Assembly: GCA_031273735.1 (NCBI GenBank) | Contig: JAISRI010000197.1 | Coordinates: 1-11,175 of the forward strand | DNA from: Helicobacteraceae bacterium | Lineage (GTDB): Bacteria; Campylobacterota; Campylobacteria; Campylobacterales; SZUA-545 | DNA length: 11,175 nt | Direction: 5' to 3' | Part shown: piece after piece, positions 1 to 5,801 of the stretch | Layout of the letters: each line of letters starts with the position of its first letter | Position numbering within the stretch: position 1 is the stretch's first letter | Program-made: the position numbers and the translations under genes | The notes under the pieces: model-generated | The model's database searches: none | Seen by the model: the letters and a program-made list of their open reading frames with translations, nothing else | What the model was told of the DNA's origin: nothing

Positions 1-1098
1 GATCGTATTTTTCTTTCGCCGCCGCATATGGGCGGTTTTGAAAAGGCGTTTATCGATAGGGCGTTCGAGAAAAACTATATCGCGCCGCTTGGCGAAAACG
101 TTACGGGCTTTGAAGAGGACGTGAAATCATATACGGGCGCGAAAAACGCGCTGGCGCTCTCTAGCGGCACGGCGGCGATCCATCTCGCGCTAAAGGCGTT
201 TAATATCGGCGCGCTCGATCGCGTAGCGGCGAGTTCCTTTACCTTTATCGGCTCGGTTTCCCCGATCGGATTCGTCGGAGCGGAACCTATCTTTATCGAT
301 AGCGACGAGGTAAGCTGGAATCTGGATCCGTCGCTTTTCGAGAGCGCTTGCAAAAAATATCGCCCCGAAGCGCTGATCGTAACTCATATTTACGGACAAG
401 CCGCCGATCTTGACGCTACCCGCGATCTATGCGATCGTTACGGCGTTATTTTGATCGAGGACGCGGCGGAATCGCTCGGCGCGACTTACAAAGGCAAATA
501 TACGGGCGCGATCGCGCAAGCGGGCGTTTACTCTTTCAACGGCAACAAAATTATCACGACGAGCGGCGGCGGAATGTTGGTAAGCCCAGACGAGGCGATC
601 GTGAAACGGGCGTTTTTTTTGGCGACGCAAGCTAGAGAAAACGCGCCGCATTACGAACACCGCGAAATAGGCTACAACTACCGAATGAGCAATATCGTAG
701 CGGGGATCGGGCGCGGGCAGATGAAAGTTTTGGAAAGCCGCGTCAAACGGCGGCGCGAGATTTTCGCCTTTTACCGCGACGCTTTGCGCGATCTGCCGAT
801 CGGTTTTATGCCAGAACTGCCAAATACGCGCGGGAATCGATGGCTAACGACTATTACGATCGAAGATCGCAAAATAACGCCCGAACGTTTACGCCTTGCG
901 TTGGAGACGGAAAATATCGAATCGCGCCCGTTTTGGAAACCTATGCATCTGCAACCCGTATTTCAAAACGCGAAAAAAATAACGAGCGGCGTAAGCGAAA
1001 AGCTCTTTAACAAAGGCTTATGCTTGCCTAGCGGCACGGCGACGACAAACGACGAGTTGGAGCTGATCGTTCAAACGATCAAGAGCGTCTTTGATTGA
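1..1098 (+). CDS. pglE: UDP-4-amino sugar aminotransferase, PglE-type (5' partial)
   Basis: PLP-dependent aminotransferase of the DegT/DnrJ/EryC1/StrS family. PglE converts the UDP-4-keto-6-deoxy-GlcNAc made by PglF to the UDP-4-amino sugar, which PglD then acetylates to UDP-N-acetylbacillosamine for protein N-glycosylation; it acts in the cytosol. The frame is open from base 1 and reads DRIFLSPPHMGG, matching the N-terminal FLSPPHMGG motif of this family as I remember it, so the ATG at 28 is internal and the start lies a few codons upstream of the window. Visible landmarks, counted from base 1: NYIAPLG near residues 25-31, SSGTAA near 54-59, IEDAAESLGA near 152-161, and SFNGNKIITTSGGGML near 178-193, whose lysine (about 183) should hold PLP. 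Near the C-terminus, RPFWKPMHLQPVF is typical of the PglE/LegC branch. Total length of about 366 residues fits. LegC-like or another sugar aminotransferase is the main alternative. No pgl partner is visible downstream; they may lie upstream. Confidence 0.85.
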   Translation, partial: DRIFLSPPHMGGFEKAFIDRAFEKNYIAPLGENVTGFEEDVKSYTGAKNALALSSGTAAIHLALKAFNIGALDRVAASSFTFIGSVSPIGFVGAEPIFIDSDEVSWNLDPSLFESACKKYRPEALIVTHIYGQAADLDATRDLCDRYGVILIEDAAESLGATYKGKYTGAIAQAGVYSFNGNKIITTSGGGMLVSPDEAIVKRAFFLATQARENAPHYEHREIGYNYRMSNIVAGIGRGQMKVLESRVKRRREIFAFYRDALRDLPIGFMPELPNTRGNRWLTTITIEDRKITPERLRLALETENIESRPFWKPMHLQPVFQNAKKITSGVSEKLFNKGLCLPSGTATTNDELELIVQTIKSVFD

Positions 1099-1119
1099 GG
1101 CTTGAGTAGAATACGCGCA

Positions 1120-1737
1120 ATGAAAACCATAAAAACAATCGTATCGATCGTTATTTTTCTATTTATTTTCGTCGTTATCGGCGAAATCGCCAAAAACGAC
1201 GACGGGCGCGGCGCTATGAATACTATGAGAAAAACCGCCCAAGAATCTTGCGCGGAGCGGTTTGAAGCCTACGAACAATATCTCGATAAACCCGACAGGC
1301 AAGGCGGGATAGATTATTGCGACTGCGCGATCTCGGCTATATGGGCAAATAAAAACGCCGAAGAGATTAGGCGCTTTGAGCGGCTCGTTGAAGAAGCCAA
1401 AGACGGCGACGACGTAGAAAAAATGGTTGCGGCGCTCTCTTCGATCGGCGAACGGCTTGCCTGCGTCGATCAAGTCGTCGAAAAACATTCCGATCGCTAC
1501 GGAAGCGAACCGCCCGGATTTTTCGTAGCGATGCAGATTATGGGTTGCGACTTTGCTATTAAAGATCCAAAAATGTGCGCTTGCTCTAGCAAAGGGGTTT
1601 TTCAAGATGTAACCTACTCTGATCTGCTACAAATCGAGCGCGATACGAGCGCCTACGATCTTGAAAATCCAAAGAGCGAATTTGAAATCAAGGTCGCGAA
1701 CGCTTTTACGGAAGCGTTTAAGCGGTGTTCGCAATGA
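1120..1737 (+). CDS. Unrecognised membrane-anchored protein with duplicated C...CxC...C pattern
   Basis: I do not recognise this protein. From ATG 1120 it has 205 residues: a short basic start (MKTIKT), one hydrophobic segment at about residues 6-24, then a mostly charged, probably periplasmic region. Eight cysteines fall at 44, 67, 69, 115, 143, 153, 155 and 203. They form two similar sets: C44, C67xC69, C115 and C143, C153xC155, C203, with 45 and 47 residues between each CxC and the closing cysteine. After each CxC comes an acidic helical stretch (IRRFER, then LLQIERD), and each half ends alike (ERLACVDQ, KRCSQ). This looks like an internal duplication, perhaps a disulfide-stabilised or metal-binding module. 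There is no CxxCH, so c-type heme is not indicated. A TTG at 1102 opens the same frame six codons earlier, but GAGG sits only about one base ahead of it; ATG 1120 with GAGTAG at 1104-1109 looks better. It lies 21 bases after pglE (3 if TTG is used) and 22 before the cyclase gene. Confidence 0.7.
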   Translation: MKTIKTIVSIVIFLFIFVVIGEIAKNDDGRGAMNTMRKTAQESCAERFEAYEQYLDKPDRQGGIDYCDCAISAIWANKNAEEIRRFERLVEEAKDGDDVEKMVAALSSIGERLACVDQVVEKHSDRYGSEPPGFFVAMQIMGCDFAIKDPKMCACSSKGVFQDVTYSDLLQIERDTSAYDLENPKSEFEIKVANAFTEAFKRCSQ

Positions 1738-1748
1738 AAACTAACCGC

Positions 1749-1754
1749 GAGAGG
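1749..1754 (+). promoter_or_regulatory. Ribosome binding site supporting a TTG start
   Basis: GAGAGG ends five bases before TTG 1760. The next in-frame ATG lies deep within the GGDEF domain (residue 253), so this site decides the start of the membrane diguanylate cyclase. Confidence 0.65.
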
Positions 1755-1759
1755 TCTTT

Positions 1760-2992
1760 TTGAGCGCGACAAACGGCTGGGGCTTTTTGCTTTTTTCTCT
1801 CGCCGTTTTTTCGGCGGCGCTTTTGCGCGCTCATTTCGCGGACGCTTTGCCCATCGGCGTTCTCGCCGCTTTTTCTTACTTTTTCTTTTTGACGGCTCTT
1901 GTTTTCTCGGCGCGTTTTGGGCGGTTAAATATATTTTACGCGCTTCTATTCGCTTGGGCGATTGGCGCTTTGCTTACGAGCGGTCTAAGCGCCGAAAGCG
2001 CCAATCGCGATCAAGCCGATTTTTTGCGCCTCGCCGCGTGGTATCTGATCCCTATTAACTTTGCGATTTTCGCGTGGTTGGAGGAGCGATCGTTTTTTTC
2101 CGTCCATTCTTTAATAAGAGCGGTTTTGATCGTATCGCAAATAGGCGCGATCTTATTTATCGCAAATTCGCTCTATTTGGAGACGGCGCGATCAGCGCTG
2201 ACTTACGAATTATTTAACGCGCCCGATTTTTTGTCGCCTATTCCGCAAGCGTCGTTTTTTCTTGTCGCGTTCGCCTTGATCGCGCTTAGCGCGAAAATAA
2301 TAACAAAAACGCAAAAAACGCTTGAAATCGCCTTCTTTTTCGCGTTGATCGGGTCGCTTTTCGCGCTATTTGCCTATCCAGACGCGATCGGGCAGTTTGT
2401 TTTTTTGCTCTCGGCGGCGCTGATCGTTTCGGCGGGATTTATGCACTTAGCTTACAGCCTCGCCTATTACGACGAATTGACGGGCGTTTTGGGACGACGC
2501 GCTCTTAACGAAGGTATGGCGAAACTTTCGGGACGTTACGCGATCGCTATGATCGACATTGATCATTTCAAACGCTTCAACGACGAACACGGACACAACG
2601 TCGGCGATCAGGCGCTTAAAATGATCGCCGCCAAACTTGCTCTAATTCGCGGCGGCGGCATCGTCTATCGTTACGGAGGCGAAGAGTTTTGCGTTATCTT
2701 TTGCGGAAAAAACAAAAGCGAAGCGCAGCGATATTTAGAAGAAACGCGCAAAACGATCGAAAGCTCGCCTTTCGTCAAGCGATCGCCATCGCGCCCAAAA
2801 AAAGCCGCTAAAACTCATAACCGCGTTCGCCGTTCAAACGTCGCCTACGAGACGATACCTATTACAATCAGTGTCGGCATAGCCGATAACGATAGCGGCT
2901 TAAACCAAAACGAAACGCTTAAAGCGGCGGATCGCGCGCTGTATAGAGCGAAAGAAAACGGGCGCAACCGCGTCGTATTGCAAGGAAAATAA
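1760..2992 (+). CDS. Polytopic membrane diguanylate cyclase (GGEEF), no canonical I-site
   Basis: This 410-residue protein should make cyclic di-GMP from two GTP at the inner membrane. Residues 1-235 are hydrophobic with about seven or eight membrane segments (roughly 8-22, 32-50, 58-75, 93-107, 118-137, 164-179, 188-205, 211-230). They form a sensor domain I cannot assign to a named family. The GGDEF domain follows: YDELTG 237-242, MIDIDHFKRFND 264-275 with metal-binding Asp266, HGHNVGDQ 277-284, and GGEEF 306-310, so the active site is intact. The place where an inhibitory RxxD site would lie reads RGGG (297-300), so allosteric product inhibition through the usual site is unlikely. A basic insert, residues about 340-360, sits before the strand ITISVGIA. 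The C-terminal ADRALYRAKENGRN (390-403) is typical. The start is TTG with GAGAGG five bases ahead. The stop TAA shares its last base with the der start, implying translational coupling. The ligand or signal is unknown. Confidence 0.88.
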   Translation: MSATNGWGFLLFSLAVFSAALLRAHFADALPIGVLAAFSYFFFLTALVFSARFGRLNIFYALLFAWAIGALLTSGLSAESANRDQADFLRLAAWYLIPINFAIFAWLEERSFFSVHSLIRAVLIVSQIGAILFIANSLYLETARSALTYELFNAPDFLSPIPQASFFLVAFALIALSAKIITKTQKTLEIAFFFALIGSLFALFAYPDAIGQFVFLLSAALIVSAGFMHLAYSLAYYDELTGVLGRRALNEGMAKLSGRYAIAMIDIDHFKRFNDEHGHNVGDQALKMIAAKLALIRGGGIVYRYGGEEFCVIFCGKNKSEAQRYLEETRKTIESSPFVKRSPSRPKKAAKTHNRVRRSNVAYETIPITISVGIADNDSGLNQNETLKAADRALYRAKENGRNRVVLQGK

Positions 2993-4317
2993 TGTTCAAA
3001 ATTGCGCTTGTAGGTCTTCCCAACGTCGGCAAAAGCACGTTGTTTAACCGCTTGACTAGAGGTTACGACGCGATCGTGAGCGACGTTGCGGGAACGACGA
3101 GGGATATTCGCGTAGCTCGCGCCGTTATCGACGCGAACGAAGTCGAGATTATCGATACGGGCGGGCTGGAAAATCGCGACGAAACGTTTGCGATCGTTCG
3201 TAGAAAGGCGCTTGAAACCGCGAAAGAGGCAGATTTGGCGCTTTTTTTAATCGACGGGCAGAAACCGCCAGACGACGAAGAGAGAAAGCTCTTTTACGAA
3301 TTGCAAAAGCAAAATCCGTCGATCGCTTTACTATTAAATAAGATAGATAACGACGATATGGAAAATCGCGCATTCGAGTATATGAGCTTCGGCGCGAAAA
3401 AACTTTTTACAATCTCTTGCGCCCACAAACGCGGGCTAACGCGGTTAGAAAAGTGGATCGGATCGCTAATAAAGACGCAAGAGGGCGAAAGCGCCAGCGA
3501 AGAGGGCGAAAACCAAGAGGAGGCGATCAGGGCGGCTATTATCGGGCGACCAAACGTGGGCAAAAGCGCGTTGTTAAACGCTTTGGTTGGATTCGAGCGA
3601 TCGGTCGTTAGCCCGATCGCGGGGACGACAATCGATCCGGTCGACGAACAAATAATGATTAACGGAAGGCGAATCGTCTTTATCGACACGGCGGGCGTTC
3701 GCAAACGAAGCAGGATCGAAGGGATCGAACGCTTTGCTTTCGATCGCACCGAAAAGGCGTTGCAAAAAGCGGACGTGGCGCTGATTGTGCTTGATTGTAG
3801 CGAAGATTTTACCGAGCTTGACGAACGGATTGCGGGGCTTGCGGACAAGCACAAAACCGCCGCAATCCTCGTTTTGAACAAATACGACGTCGCCCGCGCA
3901 AGCTACGCGCAGTTAGAAAAACAGACGAGGGAGCGTTTTGTTTTTTTAAGCTACGCGCCGATCGTTACCCTTAGCGCGACGAGCAAAAAGCGCGTGCATA
4001 AGTTAGCCGATCTGATTATCTCCGCGTATGAAAACTATTCGCGGCGCATTCCCACCTCGCAACTAAACGAGATGATCGAAGAGGCGACAAACAGGCACAA
4101 AATCCCTAGCGATCGCGGTAAAGCGGTGAAAATCTATTACGCGGCGCAATACGGGACAAAACCGCCGAAAATCTCTTTGATCTCAAATCGTCCGAAGTCG
4201 ATTCACTTTAGCTATTTGCGATATTTGGCAAATAAATTACGAGAAAATGTCGATTTTGTCGGAACTCCTATCGTAATCGAGGCAAAATTACGGCAAAATA
4301 CTACTTCGTTAAAGTAG
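2992..4317 (+). CDS. der: Ribosome-assembly GTPase Der (EngA)
   Basis: Der is an essential cytosolic GTPase with two tandem G domains that acts in assembly of the 50S ribosomal subunit. The 441 residues carry the full signature. First G domain: GLPNVGKS (8-15), AGTTRD (33-38), DTGG (55-58), NKID (116-119). An acidic linker rich in Glu covers about 162-178. Second G domain: GRPNVGKS (185-192), AGTTIDP (210-216), DTAG (232-235), NKYD (296-299). The C-terminal KH-like domain covers about 350-441, with IYYAAQYGTKPP (381-392) and FVGTPI (422-427), both typical. Length is normal for the family and no key residue is missing. The start ATG overlaps the TAA of the upstream cyclase gene by one base, and MFKIALVGLPNVGKST is where Der normally begins. 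In C. jejuni (as remembered) aroK and trpS follow; here two sensor genes follow instead. Confidence 0.97.
   Translation: MFKIALVGLPNVGKSTLFNRLTRGYDAIVSDVAGTTRDIRVARAVIDANEVEIIDTGGLENRDETFAIVRRKALETAKEADLALFLIDGQKPPDDEERKLFYELQKQNPSIALLLNKIDNDDMENRAFEYMSFGAKKLFTISCAHKRGLTRLEKWIGSLIKTQEGESASEEGENQEEAIRAAIIGRPNVGKSALLNALVGFERSVVSPIAGTTIDPVDEQIMINGRRIVFIDTAGVRKRSRIEGIERFAFDRTEKALQKADVALIVLDCSEDFTELDERIAGLADKHKTAAILVLNKYDVARASYAQLEKQTRERFVFLSYAPIVTLSATSKKRVHKLADLIISAYENYSRRIPTSQLNEMIEEATNRHKIPSDRGKAVKIYYAAQYGTKPPKISLISNRPKSIHFSYLRYLANKLRENVDFVGTPIVIEAKLRQNTTSLK
4301..4317 (+). repeat. Small perfect hairpin over the der stop codon
   Basis: CTACTT and AAGTAG form a 6-bp stem around loop CGTTA, ending exactly at the der TAG. 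No T-run follows on the + strand, so it does not look like an intrinsic terminator. It may be chance or a weak mRNA 3' structure. Confidence 0.3.
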
Positions 4318-4346
4318 GAAAAGAGTAGGATAACACGATCAACTTC

Positions 4347-4357
4347 GGGGGAGAGGG
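4347..4357 (+). promoter_or_regulatory. Strong purine-rich ribosome binding site for the PAS-only sensor
   Basis: GGGGGAGAGGG lies seven bases before ATG 4365 in the 47-base gap after der. It contains overlapping GGAG and GAGG anti-Shine-Dalgarno matches, stronger than the other ribosome sites in this window. I see no convincing promoter in this gap. Confidence 0.6.
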
Positions 4358-4364
4358 TGGCTAA

Positions 4365-5729
4365 ATGAAACAACTAGGCTTTTTCGGCAAGATCCGCAAT
4401 CGCTTCATCTTGTCGTTTTCGGTGATCGTCGCGGTCTTGACGGCGGCAATTATCGGTCTTTTGTGGTACGACTACAAAGACATGACCAACCAAGCGGCTA
4501 GAGAGTCGATGACGCGGCTAAGCGAATCGATCTTCCAAACGCTCTTTTTCGCTATGAATAATGGCGGTAGCGAGCAGGTGCATGCGGCGCTAGACGACGC
4601 AAAGCGAAGAAAAATTGTCGAGCGGCTCGATTTGCACGTCTCGAAAGAGATAATCGAGAGCTTTCGTCTGGGTATAGAGGTTTATAACCCGCCTCAAGAT
4701 ATCCGCGACGTTTTCGAGAACCGCGAGCAGTTAGCGCGCGACGAGTTTGAAAAGGGTAAATTGATCCCCGTCGCCAACGTAGAACCTATCGGGCGCGACG
4801 ATCGGCTCATTAAACGCGGCGCGCGTTTTATCAAGCCGTTCATAGCCGAAGAACAGTGTGTCGTTTGCCATTTCAACGTTACTAACGGCACGGTTTTAGG
4901 CGTTATGGACTTGACTATTTCGCAGGACAGATACGACGAAATCTCCACAGAATCGATTAAAAAGGTCGTTTTAGTGATGTTGGGCTTGATCGTCGTTGGC
5001 GGCGTGATTATGAACTTCGCTTCGTCTAGCCTGATCTTTAATCCTCTTTACGAGCTTAGAGAGGCGGTCAAAAGATTAGCGGGAACGGCGGGCGATCCCG
5101 ACGTTAGACTGCAAGAGCGCGGTTATAACGAGTTTGGCGAAGTGGCGCACCACTTCAACCGCTTTATCGATAAGGTGTATGTGATTAACCGTCGCCTTAC
5201 CACAGAGCAGAAGAAGACGCAAAAACTCCTTGAAGAACGCGAAATCGAGTTCCAACGCCGCGTCGATGAGGTTAGAAAATCCGATCGCGAACAACGTCGT
5301 TACGTCGAGATTGTCGATAGCAACGTTATCATTTCGAGAACCGATCCGAGCGGCGTAATCACGACGGTGAGCGAAGCCTTTAGCCGCGCTTCCGGTTACT
5401 CGAAAGAGGAGTTGATCAATATGCCTCATAATATCGTTAGGCATCCGACGACTCCCGCGTCTGTCTTTGTCGAAATGTGGCATACGATCAAAGCGGGCGC
5501 GATTTGGCAAGGCGAGCTTAAGAACCGCAAAAAAGACGGATCGCCGTATTGGGTAAGAATGGTTATTTCGCCATTGTTTAACGACCAAAACGAGATCAAG
5601 GGCTTTGTGGCGGTTTGCTTGGATATTACCGAGCAAAAAGAGCTTGAGGCGCTTATGATTAAACCGACCGATCAAGACGCGGAGGCGCAAACTTCGGCTA
5701 CGCAGAAGAAAACGCTTCGCTTCGAGTAA
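4365..5729 (+). CDS. Membrane heme c / HAMP / Aer-like PAS sensor with no output domain
   Basis: This 454-residue redox-sensor-like protein has an N-terminal anchor (about 13-35), a periplasmic domain (36-198), a second membrane segment (200-219), HAMP (about 219-280), a charged coiled coil (about 275-312) and one PAS domain (about 313-430). The periplasmic domain has SESIFQTLFFAMNNG (53-67) and CVVCH (165-169), a covalent heme c site set in FIKPFIAEEQ and followed by VLGVMDLTIS, as in DUF3365-like sensor domains. The PAS resembles the FAD-binding PAS of Aer: HNIVRHP (355-361), W381, KNRKKDG and YWV (395-397). One position differs: where Aer and the downstream paralog have HPD, this one has HPT (Thr362). 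After PAS comes only a 24-residue low-complexity tail; no GGDEF, EAL, kinase or chemoreceptor signalling module is present. It is a paralog of the next gene over its full length, and a terminator follows. A role as heterodimer partner or competitor of that cyclase is inference. Confidence 0.85.
   Translation: MKQLGFFGKIRNRFILSFSVIVAVLTAAIIGLLWYDYKDMTNQAARESMTRLSESIFQTLFFAMNNGGSEQVHAALDDAKRRKIVERLDLHVSKEIIESFRLGIEVYNPPQDIRDVFENREQLARDEFEKGKLIPVANVEPIGRDDRLIKRGARFIKPFIAEEQCVVCHFNVTNGTVLGVMDLTISQDRYDEISTESIKKVVLVMLGLIVVGGVIMNFASSSLIFNPLYELREAVKRLAGTAGDPDVRLQERGYNEFGEVAHHFNRFIDKVYVINRRLTTEQKKTQKLLEEREIEFQRRVDEVRKSDREQRRYVEIVDSNVIISRTDPSGVITTVSEAFSRASGYSKEELINMPHNIVRHPTTPASVFVEMWHTIKAGAIWQGELKNRKKDGSPYWVRMVISPLFNDQNEIKGFVAVCLDITEQKELEALMIKPTDQDAEAQTSATQKKTLRFE
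4857..4871 (+). other. CxxCH heme c attachment codons, first sensor
   Basis: These codons give C-V-V-C-H (residues 165-169) in the predicted periplasmic domain between the two membrane segments, the correct side for cytochrome c maturation. The context is shared with the second sensor, which argues against a chance motif. Confidence 0.75.
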
Positions 5730-5740
5730 GGTTTTTTTCT

Positions 5741-5780
5741 AACGGCAGGTCGTCTTTGGACGGCTTGCCGTTTATTTTTT
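5741..5780 (+). terminator. Intrinsic terminator between the two sensor genes
   Basis: AACGGCAGGTCGTC (5741-5754) and GACGGCTTGCCGTT (5759-5772) form a 14-bp stem with two G-U pairs in RNA and loop UUUG, followed by TATTTTTT (5773-5780). It lies 11 bases after the stop of the PAS-only sensor. It acts on the + strand only, since no suitable T-run flanks it on the minus strand. Only 21 bases separate its end from the start of the next gene, so that gene needs readthrough or a promoter inside or upstream of the hairpin. Confidence 0.88.
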
Positions 5781-5788
5781 ATCCGCAA

Positions 5789-5795
5789 AAGAGAG
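5789..5795 (+). promoter_or_regulatory. Ribosome binding site of the sensor diguanylate cyclase
   Basis: AAGAGAG lies six bases before ATG 5802 and only eight bases after the terminator T-run. If the terminator hairpin forms in a readthrough transcript, it sits immediately upstream of this site. Confidence 0.5.
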
Positions 5796-5801
5796 ATTCT
5801 G

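Noticed and set aside
28..1098. ATG 28 as the start of the aminotransferase
   Set aside because: The frame is open to base 1 and encodes the conserved DRIFLSPPHMGG lead-in, so the true start is upstream of the window.
1102..1122. TTG 1102 as the start of the cysteine-rich protein
   Set aside because: Its only purine-rich site, GAGG, is about one base away. ATG 1120 gives a standard short basic N-terminus before the membrane helix and better ribosome-site spacing. TTG cannot be fully excluded.
1576..1584. CxC motifs of the cysteine-rich protein as c-type heme sites
   Set aside because: Neither CxC is part of a CxxCH and no histidine is suitably placed.
1159..1605. 148-codon open frame on the minus strand opposite the cysteine-rich gene
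   Set aside because: The + strand frame has an orderly cysteine pattern, a membrane anchor and good spacing to its neighbours; the minus frame has none of these.
3294..3881. 195-codon open frame on the minus strand inside der
   Set aside because: It lies wholly within an essential conserved gene and its translation shows no recognisable domain; long antisense frames are common in this codon-biased DNA.
4301..4317. Hairpin at the end of der as an intrinsic terminator
   Set aside because: The stem is only 6 bp and is followed by purines, not a T-run.
4310..4333. TAAAGT...GGATAA resembling a sigma-28 promoter before the first sensor
   Set aside because: The gap between the two elements is about three bases too short and the -10 match is partial.
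5076..5690. 204-codon open frame on the minus strand inside the first sensor
   Set aside because: It is antisense to the conserved HAMP, coiled-coil and PAS coding region and shows no domain.
5757..5768. TGG...TTGC resembling a sigma-54 promoter before the sensor cyclase
   Set aside because: GG and GC are separated by seven bases instead of ten, and the sequence is fully explained by the terminator stem.
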